6,687 nucleotides of DNA from Paracoccaceae bacterium. GTDB lineage: Bacteria > Pseudomonadota > Alphaproteobacteria > Rhodobacterales > Rhodobacteraceae. Each line of letters begins with the position of its first letter. The stretch's first letter is position 1. The notes beneath the pieces were generated by a model. It did not search any database, was not told the DNA's origin, and saw only the letters and a program-made list of their open reading frames with translations. The position numbers were made by a program, and so were the translations under genes. Of this stretch, positions 1 through 5,877 are shown piece by piece. The DNA is taken from positions 1 to 6,687 of the forward strand of contig JALVEX010000431.1 in NCBI GenBank assembly GCA_027030435.1, written 5' to 3'.

Positions 1-986
1 GCGCGCGGCGCAACCCCGCTCACCGCCACCGGATCGCAAAGCGCAAAGCAACAGCCGTCCCCCGGCGCGGTGACATCGAGCCAGAAGATCCCCTCGGCAC
101 GCGAGAGATCATGGAGATCGCGGCGCAGCTGCCCGGCCTTCGGCAGGAAGGAAACCATGGGCACCACATGGCCAAGCGTGAGAAGGGAAAGCGCCGGGCC
201 ATCAACGCCGCGCCCGGCCCCGGCCTCCATTCCGCGCCCGCGCAGCACCTCGGCCAGCACCGATACGGCCATATGCGCGCCGGAGCTGTGGCCCACCAGA
301 AGCACCTCGTCCACATCGGAATCGAGTGCGTCTTCTATCCGGCCCGCAAAAAGGCGGATCTGATCCGCCAGTTCGGGCGGATAGGCGCCGAGGCGCGAGG
401 CGCTGTAGGCATAGTCATGCATCAGGTAATGGGCATAGAGGTGGCGATCGAGGCGGCGAAAGAGGCGCAGGATCAGCACCAGAAGCAGCGCCGCCACGGG
501 CAGGCCGAGCCAGGGCGAGATCATGCGCCCCAGAAACAGCCCCGCACTCCCGGCCATGAGCAGGGCGATGAAAAGCTGAAGAAGCAGCATGGCGATCGGA
601 TAGAGCGCGGCGATCACCGGCCCCTTCCTGAGCCGCATCAGGCGGGCAAGCGCCCCGCTACGGACATAGGCCCAGGCGGTGCGCAGCAGCATGGCATAGG
701 TGGCGGGCAGGGATCTGTTCATCGAACCGCGCACCAGATCGGACCACTCCAGCACCTCGAAATCGGCGGTTGTCTCTCCCCCTTCGATCCGCCCCCTGAC
801 GCGCCAGCCGAACCCCTCGACAAAATCCTCGCGCGGGAGCATTTCGATCCCGTAGCCGGAAATCTCCGCCTGTGCCCGGGCCTCCTTGCGGTAAAGCTCG
901 CGATAGCGGCGCGCGTGGAATGGATCATAGCCCGGCAGGTAGAAAACCCGCCGTCGCCGCACTGCCCTCTTGCTGCCTGCCGTCAC
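1..986 (-). CDS. Membrane-anchored alpha/beta-hydrolase-fold protein, 3' end missing
   Basis: About 328 codons are open from a GTG at 986 to the left edge, so the C-terminus (including any catalytic His) is not visible. Near the N-terminus, after a basic RRRRVFY stretch, is LPGYDP (residues 17-22), which looks like the first core strand and oxyanion loop of an alpha/beta hydrolase. A GHSSGA nucleophile elbow follows, with Ser235 as the expected nucleophile, and a later DVTAPGDG stretch could supply the acid. Between the first strand and the elbow lie two strongly hydrophobic segments (about residues 123-153 and 158-173), so the protein is probably anchored in the inner membrane by a helical hairpin. 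No ATG fits the N-terminus. GTG 986 was chosen because GGGG lies six bases upstream; GTG 962 and TTG 1016 are alternatives. The gene lies 66 bp after ccdA on the same strand. The substrate is unknown; an esterase or lipase-like role is only an inference from the fold. Confidence 0.8.
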   Translation of the reverse strand, partial: MTAGSKRAVRRRRVFYLPGYDPFHARRYRELYRKEARAQAEISGYGIEMLPREDFVEGFGWRVRGRIEGGETTADFEVLEWSDLVRGSMNRSLPATYAMLLRTAWAYVRSGALARLMRLRKGPVIAALYPIAMLLLQLFIALLMAGSAGLFLGRMISPWLGLPVAALLLVLILRLFRRLDRHLYAHYLMHDYAYSASRLGAYPPELADQIRLFAGRIEDALDSDVDEVLLVGHSSGAHMAVSVLAEVLRGRGMEAGAGRGVDGPALSLLTLGHVVPMVSFLPKAGQLRRDLHDLSRAEGIFWLDVTAPGDGCCFALCDPVAVSGVAPR

Positions 987-994
987 CAGATACC

Positions 995-1013
995 CCGGTT
1001 TGCCTGATACCGG
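995..1013 (-). promoter_or_regulatory. Small hairpin in the ccdA-hydrolase gap
   Basis: On the minus strand CCGGT and ACCGG form a perfect 5-bp stem with a 9-nt loop. The 3' arm reaches into the GGGG that is the likely ribosome binding site of the downstream hydrolase. No T-tract follows, so it is a poor intrinsic terminator. It could hide the ribosome binding site or mark a processing point, but a 5-bp stem in GC-rich DNA may also be chance. Confidence 0.25.
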
Positions 1014-1052
1014 CAATCTAACGGCAAATGGAGCGCGCGCAAATGGCTGTTC

Positions 1053-1802
1053 TCAGCCAACCGCAGCCAGAGCGGGGAATTTCTCGATCAGCCAGCGGGA
1101 AAGCTCGGCGAAGCCGCCGGTGAGCAGCAGGAGCCCGACGGTATAGAGCAAAAGCCCCATGATGCGCTCGATCCTGTCCATATGGCGCTTCATCCAGTTC
1201 ATCAGCCCCATTGACCGCTGGATGAAGATCGCCGCGAGAATGAAGGGGATGCCGAGCCCGGCGGCATAGATGGCCATCAGCACCATGCCCCGCCCGATCG
1301 AGGCTTCCGAGGCGGCGAGCGTGATGATGGTGCCAAGCTGGGGGCCGATGCAGGGCGTCCAGCCGAAGGCGAAGGCAAGGCCCAGTACATAGGCCCCGAA
1401 GCTCGATCCGCCCCGATCCCCGGCATCGATGCGCATGTCGCGGTCAAGCAGCGGGATGCGGAAGATGTTGAGGAAATGGAGCGCGAAGATGATGACGACA
1501 ACGCCGCTGATCTTGGAGAAAAGCTCCTGATTTTGCAGGAAGAAGGCCCCGAAGGCAGAGGCCGAGAAGCCGAGGAAGAGGAAAACCGTGGAAAGCCCGA
1601 GCACGAAGAAGATCGCCGGGAGGATCGCCCGCCTGGCCTTCTTCCCTTCCGTCATCTCCTGCATGCTGATGCCGGCCATATAGGCCAGATAGGGCGGCAC
1701 GATCGGCAGCACGCAGGGGCTGATGAAGGAAAACAGCCCCGCCAGCAGCGCAATCAACATGCCCGGCAGCAGAGCCGCATCTATGAGATCGATTCCAAAC
1801 AT
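1053..1802 (-). CDS. ccdA: CcdA-family thiol:disulfide transporter (cytochrome c biogenesis)
   Basis: A 249-residue polytopic inner-membrane protein of the CcdA/DsbD transmembrane-domain family. The family takes electrons from cytoplasmic thioredoxin and passes them to periplasmic thioredoxin-like proteins, chiefly to keep apocytochrome c haem-binding cysteines reduced. Six hydrophobic segments are visible (about residues 11-35, 61-86, 97-114, 135-160, 172-195 and 212-232). The signature motifs are SPCVLP with PPYLAYMAG in helix 1 and GWTPCIGP in helix 4. Cys30 and Cys151 are the only cysteines and are the expected redox pair. Length is typical of short CcdA rather than three-domain DsbD. The ATG at 1802 has GAGG seven bases upstream. 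The gene is divergent from tusA and followed by the hydrolase gene. No periplasmic thioredoxin or other cytochrome c maturation gene is in the window, so the actual electron acceptor is not shown. Confidence 0.93.
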   Translation of the reverse strand: MFGIDLIDAALLPGMLIALLAGLFSFISPCVLPIVPPYLAYMAGISMQEMTEGKKARRAILPAIFFVLGLSTVFLFLGFSASAFGAFFLQNQELFSKISGVVVIIFALHFLNIFRIPLLDRDMRIDAGDRGGSSFGAYVLGLAFAFGWTPCIGPQLGTIITLAASEASIGRGMVLMAIYAAGLGIPFILAAIFIQRSMGLMNWMKRHMDRIERIMGLLLYTVGLLLLTGGFAELSRWLIEKFPALAAVG

Positions 1803-1821
1803 CTTCCATCCTCATGTTTTC

Positions 1822-1835
1822 CCCCTCATAAGGGG
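1822..1835 (-). promoter_or_regulatory. Hairpin in the ccdA upstream region
   Basis: CCCCT and AGGGG form a 5-bp stem with a 4-nt loop, 20-33 bases upstream of the ccdA start codon. It would lie in the mRNA leader just before the ribosome binding site. I saw no convincing sigma-70 promoter for ccdA on this strand in the 110-bp gap. A role in translation control is speculation. Confidence 0.25.
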
Positions 1836-1876
1836 CCGGCACGGGCGCGTCACGGGGTCCTGTTGTCACATTTGCG

Positions 1877-1905
1877 TGGACAAGCGCAATCCCTCTGCTT
1901 ATTTC
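1877..1905 (+). promoter_or_regulatory. Candidate promoter for tusA
   Basis: A TGGACA -35 box (five of six consensus bases) at 1877-1882 and a weak TATTTC -10 box at 1900-1905 are separated by 17 bp. Transcription would start about seven bases further on, at or next to the tusA ATG (1913). That fits the absence of a purine-rich ribosome binding site before this gene and would make the transcript leaderless. The -10 match is poor, so this is a candidate only. Confidence 0.35.
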
Positions 1906-1912
1906 CAGCACC

Positions 1913-2161
1913 ATGAGCGAGAAAACCGAATGGGACGAAGAGCTTGACGCGCGCGGCCATCTCTGCCCGATCCCGGTGCTGAAGGCGCGCAAGAAGCTGA
2001 AATCGATGGCGAGGGGGGAAGTGCTGTGCCTTCTCGCGGATGATCCGGCCGCGGTGATCGACGTGCCCCATTTCTGCGCCGAAGCAGGGCACGAACTGAT
2101 CAGTTCAGAGGAAATCGACGAAGGCGAATCCCTGCGCAGCTATCTGATACGCAGGGGATAG
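1913..2161 (+). CDS. tusA: TusA/SirA-family sulfur carrier protein
   Basis: An 82-residue small cytoplasmic protein of the TusA (SirA/YedF) family, which accepts persulfide sulfur from cysteine desulfurases or rhodaneses and passes it on for tRNA thiolation, molybdenum cofactor synthesis or sulfur metabolism. The LDARG-HLCPIPVLKARKKL stretch carries the family CPxP motif, with Cys18 as the persulfide-bearing residue. Further matches to E. coli TusA recalled from memory are ADDPA, then D-V-P-HFC with Cys55, GHEL, and a YLIRRG end. An extra Cys39 lies in the second strand. The full family length is present. The ATG at 1913 gives the expected N-terminus, but no good ribosome binding site precedes it. 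The gene is divergent from ccdA and convergent with rne. No TusBCDE, rhodanese or YeeE-type transporter is nearby, so its sulfur partner is unknown; a general TusA-like carrier is the safest call. Confidence 0.92.
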   Translation: MSEKTEWDEELDARGHLCPIPVLKARKKLKSMARGEVLCLLADDPAAVIDVPHFCAEAGHELISSEEIDEGESLRSYLIRRG

Positions 2162-2216
2162 GCGCTCCCCCCGCCGCAAATGGCGCCTGAGCGAAAGAGG
2201 CCGCCAAACGCTTCCC

Positions 2217-2246
2217 CCATCATTGGTCCACAAATATCCCCGGGGG
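2217..2246 (-). repeat. 3'-end intergenic repeat, copy 1 (downstream of rne)
   Basis: Read on the minus strand this is CCCCCGGGGATATTT followed by GTGGACCA and ATGATGG. It matches copy 2 at 5785-5815 with a few substitutions and one indel. It lies about 80 bases after the rne stop, inside the 163-bp convergent gap between rne and tusA, with GC-rich sequence between the stop and the element. From memory, C-rich sequence followed by GG(A/G)TATTT after gene ends is common in Rhodobacterales; this was not checked. Confidence 0.6.
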
Positions 2247-2300
2247 CGCGGGGCGGGGCCGGAAGAAAGTCGGGCAGCCCCCGCTCCGGGCAGGCCATGC

Positions 2301-2319
2301 GGTGCCAGGTAACAGCACC
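2301..2319 (-). terminator. Weak hairpin after the rne stop
   Basis: GGTGC and GCACC form a 5-bp stem with a 9-nt loop, starting five bases after the rne stop codon. No T-run follows, so it is a weak candidate for an intrinsic terminator. The rest of the rne-tusA gap is G- and C-tract rich and could fold in several other ways. Confidence 0.25.
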
Positions 2320-2324
2320 CTTCG

Positions 2325-5324
2325 TCAGCCCCCGAAGGCCCACCAGCCCTTTTTCTTCGGCTTTTCGGCCTGATCGGTCTGGCCCGTGTCTGCCGCCTCA
2401 TCCGCAGCAACGGGGACATCTGCTGACCTGTCTTCCGAAGATCCCCCCTCGGAGACGGAGGCCACCGGCTCGCCATTGGCAGCATTGTCGCCGGCCGGCT
2501 CGTGCGCCGGGGCAGCGGCGCTGCTGTCCTCCCCCGCCACGATGGGAGCCTTTTCGGCCGCTTCCTCGGCAGTCTTTTCTTCCGAAGCCCTTTCCTCCGC
2601 GGCCTTTTCACCTTCAGCCTTTTCCGGTTCTGCTTCCGGCACCGCCTTCTTGCGGCTGCGCCTGCGCGGCGCGGGCTTCTTCTTCACGGGCTTTTCCGCC
2701 CCTTCGGCCGGTTCGCCCCTATCACCAGGTTCGGCGCTTTCCGCAGCGGCGTCGGTATCGGCTGCTTCCGCCCCAGACGCATCCGCCCGAGGCTCTTCGC
2801 CCCCGGCACCCTCATCCACCGGCTTTGCCGCCTTGCGCCGGCGGGTGCGCTTCCTTTTCGGCGCCTCTTCCGGCTCAGGCGCGTCTTCTCCGGCCTTCCC
2901 GGCCGCTTCCGCCGGCTCTGTGGCGGCCTCTTCCGTGGCCGGCGCTGCCTCTTCGGCAGCCACCTTCTTGCGCCTGCGGGCGGCCCTGCGCTTCTTCGGC
3001 TTCTCCTCCACCTCTTCGGGCGAAGGCTCCTCGCCCTGCAATGCCGCCTCGCCGGCATCTGCCTGCTCCGAAGCGGATACCTGATCTGCGGCAACGGCGC
3101 CACCGCCCTCGCCTGTATCGGCACCCGATTCGGCTTCGGATGCGGCCTCGGGCATGGCTTCGGGCGCGGCCTCTGATGCGGCTTCGGGCGCAGCCTCCGC
3201 CGCCCCTTCGCCGCTGCCGGCCCCGCCGCGGCGCCTGCGCCTGCGGCGGCGGCGCTTCTTCGGCTGCGCCTGCGCTTCCTCCGCCTCCGACGCCTCCTCG
3301 ATCGTTTCCGCCTCTTCAACCGGCTCCATGATGGACGCATCAATGGAAACCACCTCCGCGGAAGGCGGCGCCACGACGCGGGTCGCCGTCTTGAATTTCT
3401 CCAGCGAGAAATCCGGGCTCACGAGCGATGGGTCGGCCTCGAGGCGCACCGAAAGGCCGTAACGCTCCTCGATATGGGCGATATGCTCGCGCTTGTTGTT
3501 CATCAGGAAATTGATGATCCCGACAGGCGCCTTCAGCAGCACCTCGCGCGAACGCCGCCGCACGCCCTCCTCCTCGATCTGGCGCAGGATCGAAAGCGCC
3601 AGGTTGTCGTCCGAGCGGATGAGGCCGGTGCCGTGACAATGGCTGCACAGCTGGGTCGTGGTTTCGATCATCCCCGGCCGCAGGCGCTGACGGCTCATCT
3701 CCAGAAGCCCGAAGCCCGAGATCCGGCCCACCTGGATGCGGGCGCGGTCATGCTTGAGGGCTTCCTTCAGGCGCTTTTCGACGGCGAGATTGTTGCGCCG
3801 CTCGTCCATGTCGATGAAATCGATCACGATCAGGCCGGCGAGATCGCGCAGCCTGAGCTGGCGCGCCACCTCCTCAGCGGCTTCGAGATTGGTCTTGAGC
3901 GCGGTTTCCTCGATCGAGCCTTCCTTGGTGGAGCGGCCCGAGTTCACATCGATCGCCACCAGGGCTTCCGTCACACCGATCACGATATAGCCGCCGGATT
4001 TGAGCTGCACCGTCGGGTTGAACATGCCCGCAAGATAGCTCTCCACCTGATAGCGGGCGAAAAGCGGCAGAGGATCGGTGTATTGCTTCACGTTCTTGGC
4101 GTGCGAAGGCATGATCATCTTCATGAAATCCTTCGCCGTGCGATAGCCCTCCTCGCCCTCGACAAGCACCTCGTCGATCTCGCGGTTGTAGAGATCGCGG
4201 ATCGAGCGCTTGATGAGGTTGCCCTCCTCGTAGATCTTGGCCGGCGCGATGGATTTCAGCGTGAGCTCGCGGATCTGCTCCCAGAGCCGCTGGAGATACT
4301 CGTAATCGCGCTTGATCTCCGCCTTGGTGCGCTTGGCGCCCGCGGTTCGGATGATCAGCCCGGCGCCCTCGGGCACCTTGATCTCGTTCGCGATCTGCTT
4401 GAGCTTCTTGCGGTCCGCCGGATTGGTGATCTTGCGGGAAATGCCGCCGCCGCGCGCCGTGTTGGGCATCAGCACGCAGTAGCGCCCGGCGAGGCTGAGA
4501 TACGTGGTGAGCGCCGCGCCCTTGTTGCCGCGCTCCTCCTTCACCACCTGCACCAGCATGATCTGGCGCACCTTGATCACTTCCTGGATCTTGTAGCGGC
4601 GCGGGCGGGGTTTGCGCGGAGGGCGGATTTCCTCGGGCGAGTCATCATCCGCGACCGCTTCGATCTCGTCATCGGCGGTTTCTTCCTCTTCCCCGGCGCT
4701 CTCCTCTGCGCCCTCCCCGGCCTTCACCTCATCGGCTGCGGAAACCGCCTCCCCTTCAGCTGCGCCATCCTCGGGGTTCTCCGGGTTCTCGAGGCGCTCT
4801 TCCTCGCTGCCGGCAGCCGGCGTCTCGACCGGAGTTTCGCCCACAAGCTCCATGGGCGAGCTGCCCTCGATATCCTCTTCCCCTTCACCGAGATCGACGA
4901 CATCGAGCGCGGTGATCTCTTCCTTCGCGACGGCATCATTGGCTTCCGCCTTCGCCGCCCGCCCCCGACCGCGCGAACGCCGCCGGCGCGCCGGTTTCCT
5001 GCGCCCTTCTTCCTCTTCCTCCTCCTGCGCCGCGGCGAGGGCCTTTTCCTCGGCCAAGAGCGCCTCGCGGTCCGCTACCGGTATCTGGTAATAATCCGGG
5101 TGGATCTCCGAAAAGGCGAGGAAGCCATGCCGGTTGCCGCCGTAATCGACGAAAGCCGCCTGCAGCGAGGGTTCGACCCTCGTAACCTTTGCCAGATAGA
5201 TATTGCCAGCTAGCTGGCGCTTGTTCTCGGATTCAAAATCGAATTCCTCGACCTTGGTTCCGTCAACCACGACAACGCGGGTCTCTTCCGCGTGCGTGGC
5301 GTCGATGAGCATCTTTTTTGCCAT
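2325..5324 (-). CDS. rne: Ribonuclease E (degradosome endoribonuclease)
   Basis: A 999-residue RNase E, the single-strand-specific endonuclease that starts bulk mRNA decay, processes rRNA and tRNA, and scaffolds the degradosome. The N-terminal MLIDATHAEETR block leads into the S1 domain (about residues 35-285), which is split by an acidic, Arg-containing insertion (about 95-240). Catalytic DNase I-like motifs are AIDVN (Asp459) and VIDFID (Asp502), and the zinc link is CSHCHGTG (Cys560, Cys563). Spacings of 43 and 101 residues equal those between E. coli Asp303, Asp346 and Cys404. After about residue 650 comes a disordered tail of Ala/Glu-rich blocks alternating with basic clusters (about 689-699, 775-787, 823-834, 878-893), ending in KKKGWWAFGG. 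In Caulobacter, an RNase E C-terminal GWW peptide binds PNPase, so this end is a probable PNPase site. The ATG at 5324 is chosen because the conserved family N-terminus begins there; in-frame ATGs at 5339 and 5354 would add non-conserved residues. Only a weak AAGAGAA ribosome binding site precedes it. Confidence 0.96.
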   Translation of the reverse strand: MAKKMLIDATHAEETRVVVVDGTKVEEFDFESENKRQLAGNIYLAKVTRVEPSLQAAFVDYGGNRHGFLAFSEIHPDYYQIPVADREALLAEEKALAAAQEEEEEEGRRKPARRRRSRGRGRAAKAEANDAVAKEEITALDVVDLGEGEEDIEGSSPMELVGETPVETPAAGSEEERLENPENPEDGAAEGEAVSAADEVKAGEGAEESAGEEEETADDEIEAVADDDSPEEIRPPRKPRPRRYKIQEVIKVRQIMLVQVVKEERGNKGAALTTYLSLAGRYCVLMPNTARGGGISRKITNPADRKKLKQIANEIKVPEGAGLIIRTAGAKRTKAEIKRDYEYLQRLWEQIRELTLKSIAPAKIYEEGNLIKRSIRDLYNREIDEVLVEGEEGYRTAKDFMKMIMPSHAKNVKQYTDPLPLFARYQVESYLAGMFNPTVQLKSGGYIVIGVTEALVAIDVNSGRSTKEGSIEETALKTNLEAAEEVARQLRLRDLAGLIVIDFIDMDERRNNLAVEKRLKEALKHDRARIQVGRISGFGLLEMSRQRLRPGMIETTTQLCSHCHGTGLIRSDDNLALSILRQIEEEGVRRRSREVLLKAPVGIINFLMNNKREHIAHIEERYGLSVRLEADPSLVSPDFSLEKFKTATRVVAPPSAEVVSIDASIMEPVEEAETIEEASEAEEAQAQPKKRRRRRRRRRGGAGSGEGAAEAAPEAASEAAPEAMPEAASEAESGADTGEGGGAVAADQVSASEQADAGEAALQGEEPSPEEVEEKPKKRRAARRRKKVAAEEAAPATEEAATEPAEAAGKAGEDAPEPEEAPKRKRTRRRKAAKPVDEGAGGEEPRADASGAEAADTDAAAESAEPGDRGEPAEGAEKPVKKKPAPRRRSRKKAVPEAEPEKAEGEKAAEERASEEKTAEEAAEKAPIVAGEDSSAAAPAHEPAGDNAANGEPVASVSEGGSSEDRSADVPVAADEAADTGQTDQAEKPKKKGWWAFGG

Positions 5325-5664
5325 GTTTTCTCTTTGCATGACAGCGGCGCGCATCCTCCGGGTGGAGCATTCGCTTCCCTGTCATGGCTTGTCTGGGCGA
5401 GCGCAACACGGACAGAAAGGGAGATGCCGGCACGTCCTGCCCCGCATACCCCGTAATCTGGCCCTGTGCGTATCATCGCGGTTCTTTCTCTGACGCCCCG
5501 GCCGGGGCACCAACTCCTGTTACCCGGCCACATGCGGCTGTCGGGCAATTCCCGGCCTTTCGGCCCAATCGGTCTGTTCTGAAATGCAATCTGGTCTTCT
5601 GCCTTGCCTCAGAAACAGCGAATCTTTATTCGGCACCCCCGCCCTCATCGGGCAGAACGCCTTG
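5325..5664 (-). promoter_or_regulatory. Long structured leader of rne
   Basis: The 553 bases between rne and the next gene hold no convincing coding frame. The rne-proximal part looks like an mRNA leader of about 340 nt if the promoter at 5671-5700 is right. On the minus strand a run of hairpins is visible: GCCC/GGGC (5641-5653), CGAAT/ATTCG with AAAG loop (5619-5632), directly abutting a long imperfect stem (5574-5618: CTGTT and CTGA pairing with TCAG and AACAG across one bulged T, then an inner GCAA/TTGC helix), GGCC-GAAA-GGCC with a GNRA loop (5554-5565), CGGG/CCCG (5542-5554), GCCG/TGGC (5527-5538) and the 14-bp palindrome GCCCCGGCCGGGGC (5495-5508). In E. coli, RNase E limits its own synthesis through hairpins in its long 5' leader; a similar role here is inference, and there is no sequence match to that leader that I can see. 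Confidence 0.5.
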
Positions 5665-5670
5665 CCAGAG

Positions 5671-5700
5671 AACATAAGGCCTAAGGACAGGAAATTACAA
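5671..5700 (-). promoter_or_regulatory. Candidate rne promoter
   Basis: On the minus strand TTGTAA (5700-5695) and TATGTT (5676-5671) are each four of six matches to the sigma-70 boxes and are 18 bp apart. The predicted start near 5664 falls just before the first leader hairpin, which supports the pairing. The stretch is also the least GC-rich part of the gap. Other weaker combinations are possible. Confidence 0.4.
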
Positions 5701-5784
5701 TGGGTAATCGCCATCCCCGCACCCGACCGCGCCGGACATGCACCAACCCCTTGCAATCAGGGCGCTTTTTCCTCCCGGAACCGT

Positions 5785-5815
5785 CCATCACTGGTCCCGC
5801 AAATATCCCGGGGTG
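5785..5815 (-). repeat. 3'-end intergenic repeat, copy 2 (downstream of the regulator gene)
   Basis: On the minus strand the element reads CACCCCGGGATATTTGCGGG, then ACCA and GTGATGG, matching copy 1 at 2217-2246. It begins about 60 bases after the stop codon of the DctD-like gene and directly follows the two strong hairpins at 5818-5854. Like copy 1 it lies 3' of a minus-strand gene in the same relative orientation, so it looks like a gene-end element rather than a promoter site. Confidence 0.6.
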
Positions 5816-5817
5816 AA

Positions 5818-5854
5818 TTGCCCCGGCCCGCCGGGGCAAGAGGGGCTGGCCCCT
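5818..5854 (-). terminator. Tandem GC hairpins after the regulator gene
   Basis: In minus-strand order, AGGGG-CCAG-CCCCT (5841-5854) is followed by a perfect 9-bp stem, TTGCCCCGG with CCGGGGCAA around a CGGG loop (5818-5839). These begin 23 bases after the stop codon and lead into repeat copy 2. There is no T-tract, so they may act as a Rho-assisted end or as a block against 3' exonuclease decay rather than a classic intrinsic terminator. The stems would also form in a transcript of the other strand. Confidence 0.55.
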
Positions 5855-5877
5855 TCACGGCCCCGCCCCGCACTCCC

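Noticed and set aside
111..1007. A 298-codon plus-strand open frame opposite the hydrolase gene
   Set aside because: It is rich in His, Gln, Arg and Pro with no motif, and the opposite strand gives a coherent protein with GHSSGA and membrane segments. It is an antisense shadow of GC-biased codon use.
2161..2187. GGCGC/GCGCC pairing after tusA as its terminator
   Set aside because: The stem is only about five base pairs with a long loop and no T-tract.
2248..2261. GCGGGGCGGGGCCG present here on the plus strand and on the minus strand at 5858-5871, as a possible inverted repeat
   Set aside because: Fourteen bases of pure G and C are easily matched by chance in this composition. It adds nothing beyond the better-supported repeat pair nearby.
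2180..3331. A 383-codon plus-strand frame rich in Pro and Arg, and overlapping Ala/Ser-rich frames, opposite the rne tail
   Set aside because: These are complements of the Ala/Glu/Arg repeats in the RNase E tail; the low-complexity composition explains the lack of stops.
3474..5213. A 579-codon plus-strand open frame antisense to rne
   Set aside because: Long, but it lies wholly inside the strongly supported rne coding region. Its His/Asp/Leu/Arg-rich composition is what the complement of a high-GC gene produces, and it lacks family motifs.
5325..5354. Upstream in-frame ATGs (5354 and 5339) as the start of rne
   Set aside because: The added residues (MRAAVMQREN) are not part of the conserved RNase E N-terminus, which begins at the ATG at 5324 with MAKKMLIDATH.
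5384..5756. Frames of 97 codons (plus, 5384-5677) and 78 codons (minus, 5520-5756) in the gap upstream of rne
   Set aside because: Neither has a convincing ribosome binding site or recognisable features, and both run through the predicted leader hairpins. More likely non-coding.
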